DNA of 42,326 nt, from the NCBI GenBank assembly GCA_036337765.1, contig JAYZDP010000131.1, positions 1 through 42,326 on the forward strand, in the 5' to 3' direction. Below, piece after piece: positions 8,571 to 15,771 of the stretch; the stretch's first letter is position 1, and each line of letters opens with the position of its first letter. The notes under the pieces are model-generated. The model was not told the DNA's origin. It saw nothing but the letters and a program-made list of their open reading frames with translations, and did not search any database. Made by a program: the position numbers and the translations under genes. The stretch comes from JAYZDP01 sp036337765. GTDB taxonomy: Bacteria; Acidobacteriota; Thermoanaerobaculia; Multivoradales; Multivoraceae.

Positions 8571-9045
8571 TCTCGGGCTCGACACCGAGATCGTCGAGCA
8601 TCTTCTGGCAGGCCTGCAGCATGAGCGGCGGGCCACAGATGTAGTACTCGATGTCCTCCGGCGCTGGATGGTCCTTCAGGTAGTTGTCGTAGAGCACCTG
8701 ATGGATGAACCCCTCGAGACCGGTCCATTGGTCTTCGGACTGCGGGTCCGAGAGCGCTAGATGCCAGGCGAAGTTGTCGTTGTCCGCCGCGAGTGCGCCA
8801 AACTCGTCGTCGTAGAAGTCCTCGCGCAGGCTGCGGGCGCCGTACCAGAACGACACCTTGCGGTCGGTCTCGACCCGCTTGAACTGGTCGAAGATGTGGG
8901 AGCGCATGGGTGCCATACCCGCGCCTCCGCCGATGAACAGCATCTCGGTGTTCGTGTCCTTGGCGAAGAACTCGCCGAACGGCCCAGAGATCGTCACCGA
9001 GTCGCCGGGCTTGAGGCCGAAGGTGTAGGAGGTCATCGCTCCCGG
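8542..9045 (-). pseudogene. nqrF: nqrF remnant: NADH-binding C-terminal domain only
   Basis: The frame 8542-9045 matches the last ~170 residues of NqrF very closely: PPGAMTSYTF at the junction, LKPGDSVTISGPFGEFFAKD, the NAD-binding loop IGGGAGMAPMRSHIFDQ, FWYGARS, ENDNF-like DNDNFAWHLALSDP, YYICGPPLM and the end NVLFDDFGS. A full NqrF is about 400 residues and begins with a membrane helix, a 2Fe-2S ferredoxin domain and an FAD-binding domain with RxYS; none of these are found upstream. Sequence before PPGAM does not resemble NqrF, and the next gene begins 100 nt further on. I read this as a deletion (or assembly join) near 9045. A start at the GTG/ATG codons up to 9144 could still give a short protein. 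Confidence 0.85.
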
Positions 9046-9108
9046 TGGATTCCGTGCAGAGCCATACTGGAGGTCTAGTGAAAGTGCCGTCGAGGCTGCA
9101 GAGCTTAG

Positions 9109-9128
9109 ATTGTGAAATTGTTCACAAT
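9109..9128. promoter_or_regulatory. Perfect inverted repeat, CRP/FNR-type operator candidate
   Basis: An 8-bp arm ATTGTGAA is followed after 4 nt by its exact complement TTCACAAT. Inside it is TGTGA-N6-TCACA, the consensus recognised by enterobacterial CRP. It sits in the AT-richer gap between the nqrF remnant and the epimerase-like gene on the minus strand. Whether a CRP-family protein of this organism binds here is inference. Confidence 0.5.
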
Positions 9129-9147
9129 ATCCATGGAGTCGCAAGAG

Positions 9148-10011
9148 TCAGTGGGAATCGGAATGTGACCCGGGCGCCGTAAGGCCCGCCAGCAGGGCCG
9201 AGTACCCTTCCCGAAAGGTCGGAAAGCGGAACTCGAAGCCCGATTCGCGAAGGGCTCTGCTGTCGCATCGCTTTCCGCTCGCCGCCGAATTACCTTCGGG
9301 GGATCGTGGGGCTGTGGCATCGAGCTGTTGCCTCAGCCACGCCATGACCTCTGAACGGCGCGCCGGCTCTTCGTCGACACCAATGTAGATCGATTCGAGT
9401 GCCTCCAGGTGTAGGAGGTGGTCCAGAGCCCGCGCCGCGTCGTCGGCATGAATCCGGTTCGTGAATCGGTCGGTCTCGATGTCGTAGGAGGGCGATGCGG
9501 CACGAGCCGCTTCAATGAGATGGGTTCTGCCAGGGCCGTAGATGCCGCCGAAGCGGATGCAGGCGCTTTGAGCGGTTTCGTGTCGAATCGTCTCCTCGGC
9601 CTCGATCAGGATCTCGCCCCGAAATCCTGCGGGATACGGCTGTGTCGTTTCGTCGACCCAGCTCCCGGCGTCCTCGCCGTAGACCGAAGTGCTCGATGCA
9701 AAGAGGAAGCGCGTTGGTATCGCCTCCCGGCTCGCACGCCGGAGAAGACGGAGCGGACCCTCGACGTACGCCCTGCGATAGGCCTCGGGCGTCGACTCGT
9801 CGGCTGCGACGGTGTAGACGATCGTTTCGAACGGGAAGGGGAGGCGGTCGACGGCGTGCTCGTCGCAGAGGTCCGCGGAGATGGGTCTCAGCGCGGCGCC
9901 GAGGGAGCTCGCGTCTCGGCGAGCGCAATGAACGCTGTGTCGGGAGTGGAGCAGGCGCTGGCCGAGGCGCTCGCCCACGTAGCCGCAACCGGCGATCAGG
10001 ACCCGCGCCAT
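9148..10011 (-). CDS. NAD-dependent epimerase/dehydratase family protein (extended SDR, YeeZ-like)
   Basis: The 287-residue protein starts with the Rossmann motif VLIAGCGYVGERLG (residues 4-17), has the strand ASSTSVYGE around residue 110 that carries the Ser/Tyr of extended SDRs, then IRFGGIYGPGR and RIHADDAARAL. This pattern, including the short N-terminal GxGxxG spacing and small C-terminal domain, is like the YeeZ group of extended SDRs, whose substrates are not known. It begins 16 nt after the nfuA stop, so it probably belongs to the same transcript. The typical YxxxK lysine is not obvious after the VYG tyrosine, which makes classical epimerase chemistry uncertain. Confidence 0.82.
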   Translation of the reverse strand: MARVLIAGCGYVGERLGQRLLHSRHSVHCARRDASSLGAALRPISADLCDEHAVDRLPFPFETIVYTVAADESTPEAYRRAYVEGPLRLLRRASREAIPTRFLFASSTSVYGEDAGSWVDETTQPYPAGFRGEILIEAEETIRHETAQSACIRFGGIYGPGRTHLIEAARAASPSYDIETDRFTNRIHADDAARALDHLLHLEALESIYIGVDEEPARRSEVMAWLRQQLDATAPRSPEGNSAASGKRCDSRALRESGFEFRFPTFREGYSALLAGLTAPGSHSDSH

Positions 10012-10027
10012 CGCCCGCTTGCTGGCG

Positions 10028-10642
10028 TCAGGTGCCCTGCGACTCGACCACGGGTGAGGCGGCGTCGGGCTCCGGCCCCTGGTAGAAGGGGTTGGTGCCC
10101 GCGGCGTGATCGGTGGTGTCGAGGACGTCGCGCAGCTCAGGGACGGCCTCCTTCATCGCTACGCGGACACCGTCCTTGAGCGTCACGTCGGCCATGCCGC
10201 AGCCCTGGCAGCCGCCGCCGAACGAGATGTAGGCTACCTCGTCCTTGACGTCGAGCAGAGTGATGAACCCGCCGTGCGCGGCGATCGAGGGGTTGATCTT
10301 GTCGCTGATCACCTGTTGCACGGCCTCGGCCATCGGATCGCTCCACATCGAGTTCGGGTTGACGAACTTGAAGCCGCTCTCCTGCAGACGAGTGATGAAG
10401 TCGACCGTCACGCCCTCGAGCTTCTCAGCGCTCTCGCGATCGACGACGACAGTGAACTCGTCCAGTGACACCGCGATGTCGTCGTCGGGGTGCTCCTCGG
10501 GAGCGACCAGGTCGAGTGAGTACTGAAAGCCGCTCGGACCCTTGCCGACGATGGCGACGCGCAGGCGAAGGTCGTCGCGATCCTCCTCGGCGATGGCCGC
10601 CACGACCTGCTCTCGCGCCATCGGTGTGATCTCGAGCTTCAT
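10028..10642 (-). CDS. nfuA: NfuA-type Fe-S cluster carrier protein
   Basis: The 204-residue protein has two domains. Residues 1-~95 resemble the degenerate A-type carrier domain of NfuA (MKLEITPMAREQV, GPSGFQYSLDL, DEFTVVVD) without its cysteines. Residues ~100-180 form the NifU-like domain with INPSIAAHGGFITLLDV and the cluster-binding CxxC in GGGCQGCGMADVTLKDG. Length and domain order match NfuA, which carries 4Fe-4S clusters to client enzymes. A C-terminal tail of ~25 residues is poorly conserved in appearance. AGGAG lies 7 nt before the ATG. It is downstream of the CinA-like gene by 9 nt and upstream of the epimerase-like gene. Confidence 0.9.
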   Translation of the reverse strand: MKLEITPMAREQVVAAIAEEDRDDLRLRVAIVGKGPSGFQYSLDLVAPEEHPDDDIAVSLDEFTVVVDRESAEKLEGVTVDFITRLQESGFKFVNPNSMWSDPMAEAVQQVISDKINPSIAAHGGFITLLDVKDEVAYISFGGGCQGCGMADVTLKDGVRVAMKEAVPELRDVLDTTDHAAGTNPFYQGPEPDAASPVVESQGT

Positions 10643-10651
10643 GTCGTTCTC

Positions 10652-11389
10652 CTAGGCATCGGGTTCGACCAGCTTGCCGGAGGGGATCGTCGCCGCGAGC
10701 TCGGTGGCCGCCCGGTCGATCGAGCCCTGGTCGATGCCGTCGATGGTCAGTTTGACACGGTAGTCGGTGCGGTCGGTGACCGGATAGCTGCCGATCTCAA
10801 CCTGGTCGTGGCTGGCTGCAATCTCGGCCATCTGCTCGGCCAGCTCACCCTCATCGCAGGTCGTATAGAGCACTCGGGTCAAGAAGGGGAGCTCCGTCCC
10901 GCGCAGGGAGTCGCGTAGTGCCGGCAGCTTCAGGCGGAAAACCTTCGGGAGGCCCGGGAGGACGAAGACGTTGTCGACGACGACAGTCGGCCAGCGAACC
11001 TCCTTCGAGCGCATCAACCGGGAGCCGGCGGGAATGTCAGCCATCAGCAGGTGCCCCTCGGTGCAGCGATCACCCAGAGAGGTGCGAATGAGGTCCTCGA
11101 GCTCCGGGCTGCGGAAGAGTTCTCGACCGAACGATTGCGCGACCGCGAGGTGGGTCACGTCGTCGTGTGTTGGGCCGACACCGCCGGTCGTGAACACCAG
11201 GTCGTGACTCTCGCGCAGGGTCGTCAGGTCGGCGACAATGGTCTCCACCACGTCGCGGCAGATTACGGTGCGCTCGAGCGAGATACCCAGCTCGAAGAGC
11301 TCGGTCGCCAGCTCCTTGAGATTAGTCTCCTGGATCTTGCCGCTGAGCAACTCGTTGCCGATGATCAGGGCAGCCGCAGTGCGTCCCAT
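10652..11389 (-). CDS. CinA N-terminal-like / molybdopterin-binding (MoCF) domain protein
   Basis: The 245-residue protein has the features of the MoCF/CinA-N fold: ALIIGNELLSGKIQETN at the start, the TTGGVGPTHDDVT loop at ~67-80, and VLPGLPKVF around 150. The C-terminal amidohydrolase domain of full CinA (nicotinamide-nucleotide amidase) is absent, so this is the short form, which also resembles the N-terminal half of eukaryotic FAD synthase. A hydrolase acting on a dinucleotide such as ADP-ribose or FAD is possible; this is inference. It is the first gene of the minus-strand trio with nfuA and the epimerase-like gene, and faces the M16 peptidase gene across a 114-nt divergent gap. Confidence 0.82.
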   Translation of the reverse strand: MGRTAAALIIGNELLSGKIQETNLKELATELFELGISLERTVICRDVVETIVADLTTLRESHDLVFTTGGVGPTHDDVTHLAVAQSFGRELFRSPELEDLIRTSLGDRCTEGHLLMADIPAGSRLMRSKEVRWPTVVVDNVFVLPGLPKVFRLKLPALRDSLRGTELPFLTRVLYTTCDEGELAEQMAEIAASHDQVEIGSYPVTDRTDYRVKLTIDGIDQGSIDRAATELAATIPSGKLVEPDA

Positions 11390-11503
11390 CCGGCGATGAT
11401 ATCGCGAGCCATCGCGGCGCCGCGGAGTGGAATTCGGACAGGCGGGTGGCCGTTTCCCCCCTGATACCCTCGATTAACACTAATAGGACCGAAAGCGCCA
11501 TTC

Positions 11504-14434
11504 ATGAACGAAAACAGCTCCTTCTCGACTCCTCGCGGGAGGCTGGGATCTCGCCGTCTCTCCGCCCTGGCAGTGGCCCTTCTGCTGGTCGGTTCGGCGG
11601 CGATCTTGGGTGCCGCCAAGCCGGCGGCCGAGTACGGCCTCGACGAGGTTCTGCCGGTCGACGAGAGCCTGCGCGTCGGCGTCTTCGACAACGGCCTGCG
11701 CTACTTCATCCGTACCAACGCGGTACCCGAGAACCGAGTCGAGCTGCGGCTGGTGGTCGATGTCGGCTCGATTCTCGAGGACGAGAGTCAGCTCGGTCTC
11801 GCGCACTTTCTCGAGCACATGGCCTTCAACGGCTCGCGCAATTTCCGCAAGACCGAGCTGGTCGACTACCTCGAGTCGATCGGCATGCGCTTCGGTCCTG
11901 ACCTGAATGCCTACACCTCGTTCGATCAGACCGTGTACATGCTGCAGCTCCCGACCGAGGACGAGAAGATCCTCGACAAGGCGTTTCTCATTCTCGAGGA
12001 CTGGGCCCACGGCATGTCGCTCGAAAAGGACGAGATAGACAAAGAGCGCGGAGTGGTGCTGGAGGAGTGGCGCGGTCGTCGCGGCGGCAACGCGCGGATT
12101 CAGGACGAGCAGCAGCCGATCCTCTTCAACGGCTCGCTGTATGCCGAGCGTTTGCCGATCGGCAAGCCCGAGGTACTGGAGTCGTTTCCGGCCCAAGAGC
12201 TGAGGGGATTCTACGAGGACAGGTACCCGCCCGAGCTGATGGCGGTCATCGCCGTAGGGGACTTCGAGCCGGACGCCATCGAGGCGCGGATTCGGCGCCA
12301 CTTCGAGAAGCTGCGCAATCCCGCCGATCCGAGGCCCCGGGTCGCCGAGCCTGTACCGGACCACGCCGAGACCCTGATCTCGATCGCTGCCGACCCGGAA
12401 GTGACAAGCACCAGCGTGAGTGTCGCCTTCAAGCGTGACCCCGACCCCGACGGCAAAGTCGCAGACTATCGCCGCGATCTAGTCGCAGGCCTCTTCTACG
12501 GCATGCTCAACTCTCGGCTCGGCGAGCGTGCTCAGGAGAATGATCCTCCCTTCCTCGGTGCCTCCGTGGGCGGTGGGCGCTTTGTGCGCACCAAGGACGT
12601 CAACATGCTCGGCGCCGGCGTGGCCGACGGCGGCCTCGAGCGTGGGCTCGAGGGGCTGCTGCTCGAGACCGAGCGGGCGCGTAAGCACGGCTTCACGCAA
12701 AGCGAGCTCGAGCGACAGAAGACCGGCCTGCTGCGCTTCTACGACCAGGCCTTCAACGAGCGCGACAAGACCGAGTCGCGCTCCTATGCCAACGAGTACG
12801 TGCGCGTGTTTCTCGATGGCGAGCCGACGCCTGGCATCGAGTTCGAGCGCGAGCTCGTGCAGGCCGTGCTGCCAGGCATCGGCGTCGATGAAGTCAACCA
12901 GTTGGCGGCGCAGTTTCTCGGCGAGTCGAATCGTGTGATTCTGGTGGCCGGTCCCGAGGGCGACCAGCCGCTCACCAGCGAGAAGGCCCTGCTCGCGACC
13001 TTCGAGCGCGCCCGCGCGGCAGAGGTCGATGCCTACGTCGACCAGGTCTCCGACGAGCCGCTCCTCGGTGCCGATCTCGCGCCGGTCGAGATCGTGTCGC
13101 GGTCGTCACGCCCCGATATCGGCGTAACCGAGTGGGAGTTGGCGAACGGTGTGCGGGTTGTGCTCAAACCGACCGACTTCAAGAACGACGAGGTCGCGTT
13201 CACCTCGTACAGTCCGGGCGGGCACTCGCTGGTCAGCGACCAAGACTGGGTCGCCGCGTCCACCGCCTCGTCGGTCGTCGACGTCAGCGGTATCGGCGAG
13301 CTCAGCTTGGTCGAGCTGTCCAAGGCCCTGACCGGCAAGGTCGTGCAAGTGTCGCCCTACATCTCGGAGCTCAGCGAGGGCTTCGGCGGTGGCGGTTCTC
13401 CCGAAGATCTGGAGACGATGTTTCAGCTCATCTACCTCTACGCTACGGCGCCGCGTGACGACCCGGACGCCTTCGCCTCGTTCCGGGCGCGGACGGAGGG
13501 AATGGTCGCCAACCGCGACAATCGGCCCGAGACCGTGTTTCGTGATCGCATGGCCTACGTTCTGTCGCAGCATCACCCGCGGCGGCGGCCCTTCACGACT
13601 GAGCTTCTCGAAGAGCTCGATCATGAGCGCTCGCTCGAGATCTACCGCGATCGCTTCGCCGATCTAGGTGACGCCAGCTTCTACTTCGTCGGGTCCTTCA
13701 CCCTCGAAGGGATGGAGCCACTGGTACGCACCTATCTCGGCAACCTGCCCGCCGGCAACCGCCGCGAGGCCTTCCGGGACGTCGGTCTAGAGGTTCCGAA
13801 GGGAATCGTGCGCGAGACCGTCTACGGCGGAATCGAGGAGAAGAGCCAGGTCTCGATCATTTTCAACGGCGACTTCGAGTGGACGCGTGCCAACCGCTAC
13901 TGGCTCGGCTCGATGGGGGAGGCGCTGAGCCATCGTCTGCGGGTCAGCCTGCGCGAGGAGCTCGGCGGCACCTATGGAGTTGACGCGTCGGCAACGCCTG
14001 GGCTGTTTCCCAATCCGAAGTTCAACATTCACATCAACTTCGGTTGTGCCCCGGGTCGGGTTGACGAGATGGTCGATCGCGTGTTCGCCGAGATTCGCGA
14101 CCTGCGTCGCCATCTGGTGGATGACGACCTCGTTGAGCAGATCAAGGAGGCTCAGCGTCGCCAACGCGAGACCAGCCTGAAGCGCAACGGCTTCTGGTTG
14201 TCGACGCTGCGCTTCTACGACTACCACGGGGAAGACCCAGCCGAGCTCCTCGAGCTCGATCAGTGGGTGAAGAAGCTCAACGCGAAGAAGATCCGGGCAG
14301 CGGCGCGCACGTATCTCGATCCAAAGAACTTCGTTCAGGGCGTCCTGATGCCCGAGAAGTACGCGCCGAAGGAGGCGTCGGTGTCGCTGGCGCGGCCCAC
14401 GCAGATCAGTGTGACGAAGGCGGGCGCTGGTTGA
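11504..14434 (+). CDS. Exported M16 family metallopeptidase (pitrilysin/PqqL-like, two-half form)
   Basis: The 976-residue protein has a signal peptide (ALAVALLLVGSAAILGAA, to about residue 40). The first M16 half holds the inverted zinc motif HFLEH (His101, Glu104, His105) in GLAHFLEHMAFNGS, with the distal ligand Glu181 in DKERGVVLEEW. A second, inactive-type half starts around residue 540 (WELANGVRVVLKPTDFKNDE), and a further M16 C-terminal domain around 770-930 includes LREELGGTYGVDAS. Length and order fit periplasmic or outer-membrane-facing processing peptidases of the PqqL/pitrilysin group. The stop overlaps the TTG start of the following propeller gene (TTGA), so the two are probably co-translated. 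No clear Shine-Dalgarno site precedes the ATG. Confidence 0.92.
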   Translation: MNENSSFSTPRGRLGSRRLSALAVALLLVGSAAILGAAKPAAEYGLDEVLPVDESLRVGVFDNGLRYFIRTNAVPENRVELRLVVDVGSILEDESQLGLAHFLEHMAFNGSRNFRKTELVDYLESIGMRFGPDLNAYTSFDQTVYMLQLPTEDEKILDKAFLILEDWAHGMSLEKDEIDKERGVVLEEWRGRRGGNARIQDEQQPILFNGSLYAERLPIGKPEVLESFPAQELRGFYEDRYPPELMAVIAVGDFEPDAIEARIRRHFEKLRNPADPRPRVAEPVPDHAETLISIAADPEVTSTSVSVAFKRDPDPDGKVADYRRDLVAGLFYGMLNSRLGERAQENDPPFLGASVGGGRFVRTKDVNMLGAGVADGGLERGLEGLLLETERARKHGFTQSELERQKTGLLRFYDQAFNERDKTESRSYANEYVRVFLDGEPTPGIEFERELVQAVLPGIGVDEVNQLAAQFLGESNRVILVAGPEGDQPLTSEKALLATFERARAAEVDAYVDQVSDEPLLGADLAPVEIVSRSSRPDIGVTEWELANGVRVVLKPTDFKNDEVAFTSYSPGGHSLVSDQDWVAASTASSVVDVSGIGELSLVELSKALTGKVVQVSPYISELSEGFGGGGSPEDLETMFQLIYLYATAPRDDPDAFASFRARTEGMVANRDNRPETVFRDRMAYVLSQHHPRRRPFTTELLEELDHERSLEIYRDRFADLGDASFYFVGSFTLEGMEPLVRTYLGNLPAGNRREAFRDVGLEVPKGIVRETVYGGIEEKSQVSIIFNGDFEWTRANRYWLGSMGEALSHRLRVSLREELGGTYGVDASATPGLFPNPKFNIHINFGCAPGRVDEMVDRVFAEIRDLRRHLVDDDLVEQIKEAQRRQRETSLKRNGFWLSTLRFYDYHGEDPAELLELDQWVKKLNAKKIRAAARTYLDPKNFVQGVLMPEKYAPKEASVSLARPTQISVTKAGAG

Positions 14435-15684
14435 GGGTCGGGATCGCACTCATCGGCTTGGCACTCTCCGTCGGGGTGGCCGGGGCCGAGAATTGGCCCC
14501 AGTGGAGGGGCCCCGAAGCCACCGGCATCAGTCACGAGACTGGCTTGCCGGCACGATGGAGCGAGACCCAAAACATCGACTGGAAGATCGACATGCCCGC
14601 CGTGTCGGGCTCGACCCCCATCATCTGGGGAGATGTGATCTTTCTCAACGTCGGCCAGGAGGAGGAGATCTTCCTTTGGGCGTTGCGAAAATCTAGCGGC
14701 GAGACGCTCTGGCAGCGGCGACTGGGCGACCGCAACCGGGTGACACGGAAGCAGAACATGTCGACGCCGTCACCAGTGACTGACGGTGAGAGGGTGTGGG
14801 TGCTGACCGGCACCGGGGTTCTCGGCGCCTTCGACTTCGACGGCGCCGAACTCTGGCGCCAAGACATCCAGGATCTGTTCGGCCGCTTCGGCATCAACCA
14901 TGGCTACGCCTCGTCGCCGCTGCTCTACGACGGCTCGGTGATCGTCCAAGTGCTGCACGGTATGAAGACCGACGACCCGTCCTACGTGGTCTCCTTCGAG
15001 GCCGAGACCGGCGGGCTCGACTGGCGGGTCGAGCGCCCGACCGATGCCCGGATGGAGGCGCCCGATAGCTACACGACCCCGGCGGTGGTGGAGACGGCTC
15101 GCGGACCGCAGATCGTCATCAGCGGCGGAAACTATGTCACCGGTCATGACCCCGCGACGGGTCGCGAGGTGTGGCGCGGCGGCGGCCTCAACCCGAAGGA
15201 CAATCCGATGTATCGGGTCGTCGCTTCGCCGGTCATCATCGGTGAGCTGGCGGTGGTGCCGACACGCGTCGATCCGATGATCGTCTACCGCGCCGGAGGC
15301 GAGGGCGACGTGACCGACACGCACGCGGTCTGGAAGCTCGATCGCGGCCCCGACGTGCCGACCCCGGCCACCGATGGCGAGACCCTGTACGTGCTGCGCG
15401 ACCGTGGCACCCTCGCGGCCTACGACGTGGCGACCGGCGAGACGATCTACGCCGAGCAGCGGGTGGCGCCCGGCACCTACTCGGCGTCGCCCCTTTTGGC
15501 CGACGGCAAGATCTACGTCACCAACGAAGAGGGAGTGACCACGGTGGTCAAGGCCGGGCCGGAGTTTCTGGTTCTGGCCCAAAACGAGCTCGACGGCTAC
15601 ACCCTGTCCTCGATAGCGGTGTCCGAAGGAAAGCTGTACTTTCGCACCGACAGACACCTCTACGCCATCGGTGGTGCCGAGTAG
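14431..15684 (+). CDS. Secreted PQQ-like beta-propeller protein
   Basis: A TTG start at 14431 was chosen because it gives a clean signal peptide (VGIALIGLALSVGVAGAE) directly before the mature motif NWPQWRGPEATGISHETGLP, and overlaps the M16 stop by 4 nt. Longer starts would run antiphase through the M16 gene. The 417-residue product contains repeated blade motifs of the PQQ-like/BamB type, for example SSGETLWQRRLGD, FDGAELWRQDI and VATGETIYAEQ. The WPQWRGP...ETGLP opening is common in propeller proteins of Planctomycetes and Acidobacteria. Binding of real PQQ is not shown; the repeats only establish the fold. It shares its opening with the protein at 34993. Confidence 0.88.
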   Translation: MRVGIALIGLALSVGVAGAENWPQWRGPEATGISHETGLPARWSETQNIDWKIDMPAVSGSTPIIWGDVIFLNVGQEEEIFLWALRKSSGETLWQRRLGDRNRVTRKQNMSTPSPVTDGERVWVLTGTGVLGAFDFDGAELWRQDIQDLFGRFGINHGYASSPLLYDGSVIVQVLHGMKTDDPSYVVSFEAETGGLDWRVERPTDARMEAPDSYTTPAVVETARGPQIVISGGNYVTGHDPATGREVWRGGGLNPKDNPMYRVVASPVIIGELAVVPTRVDPMIVYRAGGEGDVTDTHAVWKLDRGPDVPTPATDGETLYVLRDRGTLAAYDVATGETIYAEQRVAPGTYSASPLLADGKIYVTNEEGVTTVVKAGPEFLVLAQNELDGYTLSSIAVSEGKLYFRTDRHLYAIGGAE

Positions 15685-15771
15685 CCGAATTCAGGACGCC
15701 CGGTCGCCGCCGTGAATTGTCGGCCATCTGGTGGGTCGGTGGAACAGTTCTTTCTCCCTTCGTCGTTCCGA

